Source: Amycolatopsis nalaikhensis
GTDB taxonomy: Bacteria > Actinomycetota > Actinomycetes > Mycobacteriales > Pseudonocardiaceae
Length of the DNA: 64,000 nucleotides
Assembly (NCBI RefSeq): GCF_030264295.1
Contig: NZ_CP127173.1
Coordinates: forward strand, 9,617,501 to 9,681,500
Reading direction: 5' to 3'
Of the stretch, positions 17,765 through 26,239 are shown piece after piece (positions within the stretch are counted from its first letter, which is position 1; the number at the start of each line of letters is the position of its first letter). A model generated the notes under the pieces. The model was not told the DNA's origin and searched no databases. It saw only the letters and a list, made by a program, of their open reading frames with translations. The translations under genes were made by a program, and so were the position numbers.

Positions 17765-18238
17765 TCAGTTCAAGACCACGATCGCCGCGTTGAGCGCCGT
17801 CGCGAACAGGGTCCACGCCAGGTACGGCAGCTGCAGCGCCGCGGCGGCCGCCGACCGGCGCCGGAACACGAGCACGGTCGCCGCGATCACGACGTCGAGC
17901 ACCACGATCTCCACCAATGCCAGCGTGTAGGCGCCGGCGGCGAAGAACAACGGCGTCCACGCCGCGTTGAGCACGAGCCCCGCCGCGTACCAGCCGAACT
18001 CCCGGCGCGGCGCCCCGGTGCGCCAGAACAGCCAGCCGGACAAGGCGATCAGCAGGTACAGGAGTGTCCACACCGGACCGAAGAGCCAGGAGGGCGGAGC
18101 CCACGGCGGCTGCTCGAGTCCGGTGTAGACGGCGCGTGAGCGCGTCGCGGCCAGGCTGCCGACGGCGGCGACGACGGCCACCGCGGCGATGAACCCGGCC
18201 AGGGCGAGCGGCGGAGCGGGACGGGGCACTGTGGTCAT
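17765..18238 (-). CDS. tspO: TspO/MBR-family membrane protein
   Basis: A 157-residue protein with five membrane helices. Family motifs are clear: VGSLAATRSRAVYTGLEQPPWAPPSWLFGPVWTLLY near the N-terminus and LNAAWTPLFF in helix 4. TspO proteins bind tetrapyrroles such as protoporphyrin IX and act in oxidative and light stress. The upstream gene on the same strand is a MerR regulator with a B12-binding-like domain, and the 230-bp gap between them carries two near-identical 17-bp repeats. Regulation by that protein is likely, by inference. Confidence 0.92.
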   Translation of the reverse strand: MTTVPRPAPPLALAGFIAAVAVVAAVGSLAATRSRAVYTGLEQPPWAPPSWLFGPVWTLLYLLIALSGWLFWRTGAPRREFGWYAAGLVLNAAWTPLFFAAGAYTLALVEIVVLDVVIAATVLVFRRRSAAAAALQLPYLAWTLFATALNAAIVVLN

Positions 18239-18280
18239 GCCGGGCCTCCTTCGTGCGCCGGGCCGGGGTCACCCCAACTC

Positions 18281-18362
18281 CGATGCACCTTCGACTCGAA
18301 TGTCCCTCAAGCGTAGCTACACCTGGCCATTTCCGCCGACCAATACGATGCAACTTCGATTC
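18281..18362. promoter_or_regulatory. Paired 17-bp direct repeats upstream of tspO
   Basis: The word CGATGCACCTTCGACTC at 18281-18297 recurs as CGATGCAACTTCGATTC at 18346-18362, 15 of 17 bases identical with starts 65 bp apart. On the minus strand each copy reads GAnTCGAAGnTGCATCG, upstream of tspO. This is the expected form of binding sites for the adjacent MerR-type regulator. Confidence 0.6.
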
Positions 18363-18469
18363 AGCGACGTGCGTTCCCGGCGCACCGGTGTGACGATCGG
18401 AGGGACCGACCGAGCGGGAGAAGCCGATGAGTTCGACCACCACGCCGGAACGGGCCGCGGCGGGAGCCG

Positions 18470-19315
18470 TCAGCCGGAGCAGGCCGCAAGGGCCGCGGTG
18501 AACGACGGCGGGAGGGGCTCGCCGACGGTCGGCAGCCCGCGCCAGCCGGGACCGGCCGGGCGCACCGGAACACCGTCCGCGTGCAGGGCGCGCAGGATCC
18601 GCACGTCCGCGGACTGCGACGTCATCGACCACACCACCACGCCCGCCGGGTCGAACCGGTCGGCGACCACGCGCAGGACGTCGGGCGAAACGAGGCCGCC
18701 CAGGAACATCGCCGGGGCGCCGTCATCGTTCAACGCCGCGCAGAGCGCTTTGACCGGCAGCTCGTGGCGCTCCGCCGGGCCGCAGACGAAGACCATCGGC
18801 GCCCGGCCCACCCGCGCCGGCGCGGGGTACCGGTCCAGCGCCGTGGAGACCGCGGTGGCCAGCGCCCACTCCGCGGCCATCGCGGCGCGGTCGCCCAGCC
18901 GCGCCCACCGTTCCCCGATGGCGCGCAGCACGGGCGCGACGACTTCGGTCCAGGTCGTCGCCACGCCGAGGCTGCCGAGGGCGTCGTCGACCAGGTCGCC
19001 CATGGTGGGCAGGTCGAGGGCCTCGGCCGCCTCGGCGAGCCGGTGCCGTCGCTGCCCGGCGGTCACCTCGGCGGCCGACCGGTCGAGCACCAGCCGGGCG
19101 GCGTCGCGCGCGCTGGTCCCCTGGGCCTGCAGCGCCCGCATCCGGCGCAGCCGCTCGACGTCCTCGGGCGTGTACCGCCGCCGGCCGTTCGGCGCCCGCC
19201 CGGCGGCGCCGATCCCGTACCGCTGTTCCCAGGTGCGCAGCGTCACCTGGGACACGCCCAGCGTCCGGGCGACCTCGCCGGAGCCCAGCAGCCGCGTCCC
19301 GGCGTCAGGGTTCAT
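18470..19315 (-). CDS. MerR-family regulator with B12-binding-like (CarH/LitR-type) domain
   Basis: A 281-residue protein. Residues 10-75 are a MerR HTH (GSGEVARTLGVSQVTLRTWEQRYGIG, then RYTPEDVERLRRM). The remainder resembles the helix bundle plus Rossmann domain of CarH/LitR B12 photoreceptors. E182-x-H184 (ERHELP) matches the lower cobalt-ligand motif ExH. The helix-bundle motif W-x9-EH is altered: W137, an 11-residue gap, then E149-W150 instead of Glu-His. Adenosylcobalamin binding is therefore uncertain. It lies upstream of tspO and near direct repeats likely to be its sites. It may be a light or tetrapyrrole sensor, or a degenerate B12-free relative. Confidence 0.8.
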   Translation of the reverse strand: MNPDAGTRLLGSGEVARTLGVSQVTLRTWEQRYGIGAAGRAPNGRRRYTPEDVERLRRMRALQAQGTSARDAARLVLDRSAAEVTAGQRRHRLAEAAEALDLPTMGDLVDDALGSLGVATTWTEVVAPVLRAIGERWARLGDRAAMAAEWALATAVSTALDRYPAPARVGRAPMVFVCGPAERHELPVKALCAALNDDGAPAMFLGGLVSPDVLRVVADRFDPAGVVVWSMTSQSADVRILRALHADGVPVRPAGPGWRGLPTVGEPLPPSFTAALAACSG

Positions 19316-19378
19316 CCCGGTCTCCTCATGGACGCGTAGTGAAACACGAAACCGCCGTCGCCGCGGAGGAGGGACCCG

Positions 19379-19837
19379 ATGACCACCGAACACCCCGTCG
19401 ACGAGCACCACTGGCCCGCCACCCAGGTCCGGCGGCTGTGCGCGCGGGTCGCCGAGGTCGCCGAAGGCGGCTTGGACCTGCGCGCCCGGCCCGACGCCGC
19501 GGTCGTCCGCCGCTGGCTGGCCGCCCGGCTCGCGTTCGGCGTCACCACGGCCGCGCTGGGCTACACGGTGCTCGTCGCCGACGAGCTGGTCACCAACGCC
19601 TACGAGCACACGGGCGCGCCGCGGCGGCTGCGCTACACCCGCCACCGCACCGGGCTGCTGCTCGAAGTCACCGACGCGGCCCCGCACCGCACCCGCACGC
19701 TCGCGGCCATCCGGGACGGCGTCCGCGAGTACGGCACCGGGCTGGCCGTGGTCACCAGCTCGGCCCTCGACTGGGGCGTCCACCACGACGCCGCGGAGAA
19801 GACCGTCTGGGCGCTGCTGCCCGGGCTGTCCCGCTGA
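19379..19837 (+). CDS. HATPase_c_2 anti-sigma-type ATP-binding protein
   Basis: A 152-residue protein with the RsbW/SpoIIAB-like ATPase fold. The N-box is VADELVTNAYEHTGAP and the G-box region is YGTGLAVV. Actinomycetes carry many such small kinases, which act as anti-sigma factors or serine kinases on STAS proteins; no partner gene is next to it. The ATG at 19379 follows GGAGGAGGG. It is divergent from the MerR gene with a 63-bp gap and may share its control. Confidence 0.82.
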   Translation: MTTEHPVDEHHWPATQVRRLCARVAEVAEGGLDLRARPDAAVVRRWLAARLAFGVTTAALGYTVLVADELVTNAYEHTGAPRRLRYTRHRTGLLLEVTDAAPHRTRTLAAIRDGVREYGTGLAVVTSSALDWGVHHDAAEKTVWALLPGLSR

Positions 19838-19845
19838 CCGGGCCC

Positions 19846-21084
19846 TCAACTCGGCGTGTAGCGCCAGAACGAGCGCGCCAGGACGGCGCCGGCCACCACG
19901 AGCACCACGCACAGCAGCGCGGTCCCGGACCAGGCCAGGGTGAGCGGCACCGCCGAGGCCATGATCCCGGCGCGGAGGTCGCCGAGGCGCGGACCGCCGG
20001 TGACGACGACCGTGTACACGCCCTGCAACCGGCCGCGCATCCGGTCGGGGACGGCGGTCTGCAGGATCGTCTGCCGGTACACGGCGCTGACCAGGTCGGC
20101 GGCGCCGGCGACGACGAGCAGGGCCACCGCGAGCCACAGGCTCGGCGCGAGCCCGGCCAGCGCCACGGCACCCGCCCAGACCGCGACCGCCGCGGCGAGC
20201 GCGACGCCTTGGCGCCGCACCCGGCCGATCCAGCCGCTGGACAGCCCGGCGAGCACGGAGCCGATCGCGATCGAGGAGTACAGCAGGCCGACTCCGCCGT
20301 GCCACCGCGTTTCGGCGGCTTCGGGGAACAGCGCGGTCGGCATGGCCAGCACCATCGCGGCGATGTCGAGCAGGAACGACATGAGCAGGACGCGGCGCCC
20401 GGCGAGGAAGCGCAGGCCGTCGAGGACCGACCGCAGCCCGGGGCGGCCGATCGGTTCCGTCGAGCGCAAGGGCGGCAGCCGGAACGTCGCGTAGAGCGCG
20501 GCGGTGAACAACACCGCGTCGGCGGCGTAGGCGTAGCAGAACCCGTTCGGGAGTCCGAGGAGGACACCCGCGACGAGGGGCCCGAGCACCTGCCCGACCG
20601 TCGAGGCGGTGTAGGTCAGCGAGTTGGCCGCGGGCACCAGGCCGGGCGCGACGAGGGCCGGGGTGATGGCCCCGCGGACGGCGGACGACACGGCGAAGCC
20701 GCCGGACTGCACGGCGACGAGCGCGAGGATCAGCGGCACCGACCCGAGCCCGGCCACGGCTTGGGCGAGCAGAGCGAGCGTGACCGTCCAGGTGAGCGCC
20801 GAGGAGGCCAGGTAAAGGCGGCGCCGGTCGACGGCGTCGGCGACCGCGCCGCCGTAGAGCCCGAACACCAGGAGGGGGACGAGCCCGGCCAGCCCGGCGA
20901 GCCCGACGGCGAACGAGGAGTGCGTGAGGTCGTAGATCTGCACCGGCACGGCGACTTCGGTCACCATCGTGCCGATCACGGCGGCGCCCTGCCCGAGGAA
21001 CGTCCGGCGGAACACGGGATCCGCCAGCGGTCGCGTGTCCGCGGCGATCCGGCGGAGGCGGTTCTTCGGCGCGGTGGTCGTCAT
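19846..21084 (-). CDS. MFS exporter, EntS/MFS_3 type
   Basis: A 412-residue membrane protein with about 12 helices. It starts DPVFRRTFLGQGAAVIGTMV, and has VPVQIYDLTHSSFAVGLAGL, GGAVADAVDRRRLYL and PDRMRGRLQGVYTVVVTGGPRLGDL. These are typical of the enterobactin-exporter (EntS)/MFS_3 branch. Likely a proton-driven exporter of a siderophore, drug or metabolite; no siderophore genes are in view. It is divergent from an AraC regulator, 54 bp apart. Confidence 0.85.
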   Translation of the reverse strand: MTTTAPKNRLRRIAADTRPLADPVFRRTFLGQGAAVIGTMVTEVAVPVQIYDLTHSSFAVGLAGLAGLVPLLVFGLYGGAVADAVDRRRLYLASSALTWTVTLALLAQAVAGLGSVPLILALVAVQSGGFAVSSAVRGAITPALVAPGLVPAANSLTYTASTVGQVLGPLVAGVLLGLPNGFCYAYAADAVLFTAALYATFRLPPLRSTEPIGRPGLRSVLDGLRFLAGRRVLLMSFLLDIAAMVLAMPTALFPEAAETRWHGGVGLLYSSIAIGSVLAGLSSGWIGRVRRQGVALAAAVAVWAGAVALAGLAPSLWLAVALLVVAGAADLVSAVYRQTILQTAVPDRMRGRLQGVYTVVVTGGPRLGDLRAGIMASAVPLTLAWSGTALLCVVLVVAGAVLARSFWRYTPS

Positions 21085-21138
21085 GCGCTCACGTTCGCAG
21101 CACCCGCCGGGGCGGCACTTCCGATAATCTGTCGACTT

Positions 21139-21870
21139 GTGTCAGAAAACCGCCACGAGCACTCGGCCGGACAGGTCATCGAGCGCCACCGGCACGACGA
21201 CCACCAGCTGGTGTACGTCATCCGGGGCGTGCTGGCGGTCCGCACCGACCGCGGCGCGTGGGTGGCTTCCGCCGACCGGGCCGTCTGGATGCCCGCGGGC
21301 ACCTGGCACGAGCACCGCGTCTACGGCGCGACCGAAGTCCTCACCCTCGAGTTCCCGACGCACGACGGGCCGCTGGACGGCACCGCGCCGACGGTCGTCG
21401 CGGTCAGCCCGCTGCTGCGCGAACTGCTGATCGCCGCCACCGAACCGGACCTCGGCACGGCCGAAGCGGCCCGGCTCCACGCGGTGCTCCGCGACCGCCT
21501 CCGCCGCGCGCACGACGAGCCGCTGACCCTGCCCGAGGCCCGAGACCCCCGCCTGGCGCACGCGTGCCGCCTGGTCACCGACGACCTCAGCCACCCCCGC
21601 ACGACGGCGTGGCTGGCAAGGCGAACCGGAACCAGCGAGCGAACGTTGTCCCGGCTGTTCCGCCTCGAGTTCGGCACCACGTACCCGCAGTGGCGCACGA
21701 CGACCCGGGTGTTCCACGCGATGATCCAGCTCGCGGAGGGCGCCACGGTCACCCAGACCGCACACCGCTGCGGGTGGTCGACGCCGAGCGCGTTCGTCGA
21801 GACGTTCACCCGGACCATGGGCCGGACGCCGGGCAGTTACCGGGCCGAGCGGCCCCCGCGTCAGCCGTGA
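21139..21870 (+). CDS. AraC-family regulator with cupin domain
   Basis: A 243-residue protein. The N-terminal cupin shows RHRHDDHQLVYVIRGVLAV and WMPAGTWHEHRVYG, the arms of an AraC_binding sensor. The C-terminal double HTH shows TTAWLARRTGTSERTLSRLFRLEFG and TVTQTAHRCGWSTPSAFVETFTRTMGRTPGSYR. The GTG at 21139 is the first in-frame start giving a complete cupin. It probably controls the divergent MFS exporter. Its last 10 bases overlap the end of the convergent hydrolase. Confidence 0.88.
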   Translation: MSENRHEHSAGQVIERHRHDDHQLVYVIRGVLAVRTDRGAWVASADRAVWMPAGTWHEHRVYGATEVLTLEFPTHDGPLDGTAPTVVAVSPLLRELLIAATEPDLGTAEAARLHAVLRDRLRRAHDEPLTLPEARDPRLAHACRLVTDDLSHPRTTAWLARRTGTSERTLSRLFRLEFGTTYPQWRTTTRVFHAMIQLAEGATVTQTAHRCGWSTPSAFVETFTRTMGRTPGSYRAERPPRQP

Positions 21871-22760
21871 TCGATGAACGCCGTCACCGCATCGACGACC
21901 GCGGCGGGTTGCTCGTCGGGGATGAAGTGCCCGGCACCGGGAATGACGACGCCGCGCGTGTTTTCCGCCCACGGACTCAAGGAAGCGGCCATGTCCGGGA
22001 TCGAGCCGTGGGAACTCGAAATCCCCAGCACCGGCACGGTCAAGGCGCCTCGGCCGAGCGCGTCGTGGTTCCTGCGCCCCGATTCCGCGGCGTCGCGGTA
22101 GTAGGCGAGTAACGCGCGGAGGCCGTCCTCGGCGGCGACGGCGGCGGCGTAGTGGTCGATTTCGGCGCTGTCGAAGGTGTCCTCGGCCAGTGCTTTGGCC
22201 TGCAGGAACCAGGCCACGTAGTCTCGCTCGCGGCCCGCGAGCAGCACCTCGGGCAGGTCGGGCACGGTGTGGAACGCGAAGTGCCAGGTCTTCCACGCCC
22301 GGCCGGGATCCGTCGGAACCGACTCCGGGAGCGTGATGCCGGGAATTCCGGCGTCCAGCAGCGCGACGCCGTGCAGCCGCTGTTGGTGGTTCAGCGCCAG
22401 CGAGAACGCCACCCAGGCCCCGATGTCGTGGGCGACGAGCCAGAATTCCGCCACGCCCAGCCCGGTCACCGCGGCCTCGACGCGCGCGGCGACCGTGTGC
22501 GTGTCGTAGTTGCCGCGCGGCCGGTCGGAGTGGCCCTGCCCGGGCAGGTCGAGCGCGATGACCCGGAAGCGCCGGACCAGGTCCGGCAGCACCGCGCGCC
22601 ACGCCCACCAGGTTTGCGGGAACCCGGCGAGCAGGACGACCACCGGGCCCGCGGCCCGACCGCCTTCCACGGCGTGCAGCCGGACGCCGTCCACCTCGAT
22701 CCAGCGGTGGGTGAAGCCCGCGAGGTCGGGCAAGGGCAGCGCGCTCAAGGTGTCGGCCAT
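21861..22760 (-). CDS. Alpha/beta hydrolase, epoxide hydrolase/dehalogenase type
   Basis: A 299-residue hydrolase. The oxyanion turn is AGFPQTWWAW. The nucleophile elbow reads VAHDIGAWVAF, with Asp rather than Ser, as in epoxide hydrolases and haloalkane dehalogenases. The catalytic His is in GAGHFIPDEQP. No signal peptide is seen, so it is cytoplasmic. It is divergent from a TetR gene, and a perfect operator-like repeat lies between, so it is probably repressed until a toxic or nutritive substrate appears. Epoxide versus halide specificity cannot be settled from sequence. Confidence 0.85.
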   Translation of the reverse strand: MADTLSALPLPDLAGFTHRWIEVDGVRLHAVEGGRAAGPVVVLLAGFPQTWWAWRAVLPDLVRRFRVIALDLPGQGHSDRPRGNYDTHTVAARVEAAVTGLGVAEFWLVAHDIGAWVAFSLALNHQQRLHGVALLDAGIPGITLPESVPTDPGRAWKTWHFAFHTVPDLPEVLLAGRERDYVAWFLQAKALAEDTFDSAEIDHYAAAVAAEDGLRALLAYYRDAAESGRRNHDALGRGALTVPVLGISSSHGSIPDMAASLSPWAENTRGVVIPGAGHFIPDEQPAAVVDAVTAFIDHG

Positions 22761-22776
22761 GTCCCGAGGCTAACTC

Positions 22777-22800
22777 ATCTTGAACTGTTCGGTTCAAGAT
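22777..22800. promoter_or_regulatory. TetR operator: ATCTTGAAC-N6-GTTCAAGAT
   Basis: A perfect 9-bp inverted repeat with a 6-bp spacer lies in the 84-bp gap between the divergent hydrolase and TetR genes. It is A+T-rich and isolated in GC-rich DNA. It is the best operator in the window and very likely binds the adjacent TetR protein. Confidence 0.8.
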
Positions 22801-22844
22801 AGGATGAGCGAGATCACCCGCCCTGGCGCGAGAACGAGGGAGAA

Positions 22845-23447
22845 ATGGCCGGTAGGAAACAGTTCGACGGGGAAGTCGTGCTCGACGCCGCGATGGTCCA
22901 GTTCTGGCGCGACGGCTACGCCGATACGTCCGTCGACGACTTGTCCCGGGCGACCGGACTGAACCGCAGCTCCCTCTACTCCTCGCTCGGCGACAAGGAA
23001 TCGCTGTACCTGCGCTGCTTGGACCGCTACGCCACGCGGTACGGCGACCGGTACGACCAAGCCCTCTCCGGCGCGGCCGAAGAGCCGCTGCGGGCGGTCC
23101 GTGCCTTCTTCGACGTCACCCTGCGGCGCATCGCCGACCCCGGACTGCCCGACGGATGCCTGATCGCCCAGACCGCGATGGCGATCCCGGCACTGAGCCC
23201 CGCCATCGCCGGGCGCGCGGTCCGGGCCCTCGACACCCAGCGAGCGCGGTTGCGGGCCGCGTTGACCGCCGCGAAGCTGCCTACCTGCGAGGCCGACGAC
23301 TTCGCCGTCCACCTCGCCGCGGTCAACCAGTCCATGGCGGTCATGAGCCGCGCCGGTGCGAGCCGGCGGCAGCTTCGCGCGATCGTCGACGTCAGCCTCG
23401 GCGCGCTCGCGCAGGCCCTACACCGAAACCGCGGCCCCCGCCCGTGA
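22845..23447 (+). CDS. TetR-family regulator
   Basis: A 200-residue TetR protein: MAGRKQFDGEVVLDAAMVQF, then TSVDDLSRATGLNRSSLYSS and LGDKESLYLRCL form the HTH. The C-terminal half, with PDGCLIAQTAMAIPALSP, matches the branch with a conserved GC(L/F) ligand-pocket motif that often senses electrophiles or quaternary compounds. It is divergent from the epoxide-hydrolase-like gene and probably represses it. Its last 30 bp overlap the end of bioF on the opposite strand. Confidence 0.88.
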   Translation: MAGRKQFDGEVVLDAAMVQFWRDGYADTSVDDLSRATGLNRSSLYSSLGDKESLYLRCLDRYATRYGDRYDQALSGAAEEPLRAVRAFFDVTLRRIADPGLPDGCLIAQTAMAIPALSPAIAGRAVRALDTQRARLRAALTAAKLPTCEADDFAVHLAAVNQSMAVMSRAGASRRQLRAIVDVSLGALAQALHRNRGPRP

Positions 23448-24566
23448 CCACCGCGCCGCGAGGCGGGCCGCCCGCTCGGCACCTTCGACGTCGACCCCGG
23501 CGCGGGCGACCAGCCGCAGCCGGGAAACGCCGTCCGGGACGCTCGGTGGCCGGAAGCAGCCGACGAGGATGCCCTCCTCGTGGAGCCGGTCCGCGGCGGC
23601 CACCGCCTGGTCCGCCGAGTCCGCCGGGATCGACTGCACCGCGCCGGGTGCGAGCGGGACGCCCGCGGCCCCCGCGATCACCGACGCGACCTCGTGCAGC
23701 GCGGCCACCCGCCCCGGCTCGGCCGCGATGATCCGGCACGCCTCCGCGGCGCCCGCGGCCGCCGCCGGGGCGAGGCCCGTGTCGAAGATGAACGTGCGCG
23801 CCGTGTTGACCAAGTGCTCCCGCAGCAACGGTGTCCCCAGCACCGCACCCCCCTGCGTGCCGAGCGCCTTCGACAGCGTCGCCGTCACGATCACGTGCGG
23901 GGCGTCGGCCAGGCCCGCGGCGTGGACCAGGCCCCTCCCCTGCCCGGCGACGCCGATGCCATGTGCTTCGTCCACCACCAGGAAAGCGTCGTACTCCGCG
24001 CACAACGCCGCGGCGCGCCGCAGATCGGTCGCGTCGCCGAGCACCGAATAGATCGACTCGACCACCACGACGGCCCTCGGCTGCACCCGATCGCGCAGGA
24101 GCCTTTCCAGCGCGGCCAGGTCGTTGTGGGGGCAGATCTCGACGGGCGACCGTGACAACCGGGCCCCGTCGATCAGCGAGGCGTGCACGTGCGCGTCGGA
24201 GATCAGCAAAGTGTCCGGAGACCCCAACGCGGTGAGGACGCCGATGTTCGCGGCGTACCCAGTGGAGAAGACCAAGCACGCCGGGCGGCCGGTGAGCCGG
24301 GCCAGTTCCGCTTCCAGCTCCGCGTGACACCCGGCGGTACCCGTCACGACGCGCGAGGCGCCCGCGCCGGTGCCGTACTCCTCGACGGCCCGGATCGCGG
24401 CCGCGCGCAGCCGGGGATCGGCGCTCAGGCCGAGGTAGTCGTTGGACGCCAGGTCCAGCAGCCCGGCCCGGGACTTCGGGTGGCGCCGGACGTCGGTCCG
24501 GCGGGTCAACCCGGCGCGAAGCCGGTCGTCGTGCGCGGCGGTGAGCCACGTTTCCACGGCCGTCAT
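23418..24566 (-). CDS. bioF: 8-amino-7-oxononanoate synthase
   Basis: A 382-residue PLP enzyme of the alpha-oxoamine synthase family. It condenses pimeloyl-ACP/CoA with alanine in biotin synthesis. Motifs are LASNDYLGLSADPR, GTGAGASRVVTG, VESIYSVLGD, VDEAHGIGVAG and TATLSKALGTQGG, the last holding the PLP lysine. The ATG overlaps the bioB stop by four bases. bioA and bioD are not in the window. Confidence 0.92.
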   Translation of the reverse strand: MTAVETWLTAAHDDRLRAGLTRRTDVRRHPKSRAGLLDLASNDYLGLSADPRLRAAAIRAVEEYGTGAGASRVVTGTAGCHAELEAELARLTGRPACLVFSTGYAANIGVLTALGSPDTLLISDAHVHASLIDGARLSRSPVEICPHNDLAALERLLRDRVQPRAVVVVESIYSVLGDATDLRRAAALCAEYDAFLVVDEAHGIGVAGQGRGLVHAAGLADAPHVIVTATLSKALGTQGGAVLGTPLLREHLVNTARTFIFDTGLAPAAAAGAAEACRIIAAEPGRVAALHEVASVIAGAAGVPLAPGAVQSIPADSADQAVAAADRLHEEGILVGCFRPPSVPDGVSRLRLVARAGVDVEGAERAARLAARWSRAGAAVSV

Positions 24567-25615
24567 GCGTTCGGGGAAACCGCGGTTCCGGCGCCACGCG
24601 CGCGGATCGGCACCGGCGTCCGGCTTCCGGTCCGGGCGGCGCCGAGGACCTCGAACCCGGCGTCGGCGATCATCTCCAGATCGGCGCGGGCCGCTTGTCC
24701 CTCGCTGGTCAGGTAGTCCCCGAGGAACAGGGAATTCGCCACGTGCAGCGCGAGCGGCTGCAGCGAGCGCAGGTGCATTTCCCGGCCGCCCGCCATCCGG
24801 ACCTCGGTCGCGGGGCAGGCCAGGCGCACCAGGGCGAGGATCCGCAGCGCCCGCAACGGCGAGAGTTCCCAGGTGCCGGCCAGCGGCGTGCCGTCGAAGG
24901 GCATGAGGAAGTTGACCGGGATGGAATCGCTGTCCAGCTCGCGCAGGGCGAAGATCGCGTCGATCAGCTCGTCGTCGGTCTCGCCCATGCCGACGATCAC
25001 GCCGGAACACGGGGAAAGGCCCGCGGCCTTGGCCTTCTCGACGGTCGCGACGCGGTCGTCGTAGCCGTGGGTCGAGCAGATCTCGGCGTACCGCGATTCG
25101 CTCGTGTTGAGGTTGTGGTTGTAGGCGTCGACACCGGCGTCGCGGAGCCGTTCGGCCTGGCCCTCCCGCAGGATTCCCAAGCAGGCGCAGACTTCCACGT
25201 CGGCGTGGGCCGACTTGACCGCCTCGACGACGCCGGCGACGCGCTCCACGTCGCGGTCGCTCGGGCCGCGTCCGCTCGCGACCAGGCAGACCCGGGAGGC
25301 GCCGCCTTCGATGCCCGCCGCGGCCTGCCGGACCGTTTCCTCGGCCGACAGCCAGGAGTACTTCAGGATCTGCGCCGACGACCCGAGGCGCTGCGAGCAG
25401 TAACCGCAGTCCTCCGGGCACAGCCCCGACTTGAGGTTGACCAGGTAGTTGACCTTGACCCGGTTGCCGAAGTGGGCGCGGCGGAGCCGTCCGGCCGCGG
25501 CGACCAGCTCGAGCACCTCGCTGTCGGGCGTCTCCAGCACCGCCCGCGCCTCGGCCCGGTCGAGCACGCCACCGGCCAGCTGGCGCGAGGCCAGGTCATC
25601 GTAAGTTTTGAACAC
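24563..25615 (-). CDS. bioB: Biotin synthase
   Basis: A 350-residue radical-SAM enzyme that inserts sulfur into dethiobiotin. The radical-SAM cysteines lie in LCPEDCGYCSQ; the 2Fe-2S ligands lie in the regions VCLVASGRGP and VEVCACLGIL; the substrate-binding motif YNHNLNTS is intact. The start GTG at 25615 follows a short A+T-rich leader. A weak TGAAC-N3-TATCA element (25609-25621) overlaps the start and could be a site for a BioQ-type repressor. bioB and bioF form a two-gene operon. Confidence 0.95.
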   Translation of the reverse strand: MFKTYDDLASRQLAGGVLDRAEARAVLETPDSEVLELVAAAGRLRRAHFGNRVKVNYLVNLKSGLCPEDCGYCSQRLGSSAQILKYSWLSAEETVRQAAAGIEGGASRVCLVASGRGPSDRDVERVAGVVEAVKSAHADVEVCACLGILREGQAERLRDAGVDAYNHNLNTSESRYAEICSTHGYDDRVATVEKAKAAGLSPCSGVIVGMGETDDELIDAIFALRELDSDSIPVNFLMPFDGTPLAGTWELSPLRALRILALVRLACPATEVRMAGGREMHLRSLQPLALHVANSLFLGDYLTSEGQAARADLEMIADAGFEVLGAARTGSRTPVPIRARGAGTAVSPNA

Positions 25616-25684
25616 CTATCAAATCCTAGATGGACGGACCGGGGCAGGCAAGACCCCCGGTCGGGCGGCGGGCACAATGGCGCG

Positions 25685-26227
25685 GTGAAGGTGACGCGAA
25701 CCCAGATCGTCGACCGGGCGTACGACCTGCTCCGCGACCACGGCCTGAGCAGCCTGTCCATGCGGCGGGTGGCGCTGGACCTGGGCGTCCAGCCGGGCGC
25801 GCTGTACTACCACGTCGCCAACAAGCAGGAGCTGCTCGCCGTGGTGGCGGCCCGCGTCCTCGAGGACTTCCCGGCTTCGGCCACCGACCCCCGCAGTGCC
25901 GCCGAAGCCTTCCGGACGGCGCTGTTGCGCGTCCGCGACGGCGCCGAGGTCGTGTCGTTCGTCCAGGCGTACCGGCCGGAGATCGTGACCCCGACAGCCA
26001 CGTTGCACCGGCTGTTTTCCACCCGGCTCGGCCCGCGCCACGCCGATTGGGCGGCGCGGACCGTCGTGCACTACGTGCTGGGCTTCGTCGCGGAGGAGCA
26101 GAACCGGGCCGAGCTGGTCCACGCCGGTGTCGTCGAGGAAGCACCGTCCGACGCCGGGAAGCCTGACGAAGCCTTCCTGTTCGGCGTGGACGCGATCCTC
26201 AATGGACTGTCGAGCACCCGGACCTGA
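25685..26227 (+). CDS. TetR-family regulator, possible BioQ
   Basis: A 180-residue TetR protein. The HTH is YDLLRDHGLSSLSMRRVALDLG, then GALYYHVANKQELLAVV. The C-terminal domain is short and helical. It is divergent from bioB with a 69-bp gap. In corynebacteria and mycobacteria a TetR protein (BioQ) next to bio genes represses biotin synthesis, so the same role is plausible here. It is an inference from position; no strong palindrome was found between the genes. Confidence 0.78.
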   Translation: MKVTRTQIVDRAYDLLRDHGLSSLSMRRVALDLGVQPGALYYHVANKQELLAVVAARVLEDFPASATDPRSAAEAFRTALLRVRDGAEVVSFVQAYRPEIVTPTATLHRLFSTRLGPRHADWAARTVVHYVLGFVAEEQNRAELVHAGVVEEAPSDAGKPDEAFLFGVDAILNGLSSTRT

Positions 26228-26239
26228 GCGCGCGAGTCG

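Noticed and set aside
25609..25621. BioQ operator at the bioB start
   Set aside because: Only the TGAAC half is convincing and the second half matches poorly, so it is mentioned in the bioB entry but not called as a site.
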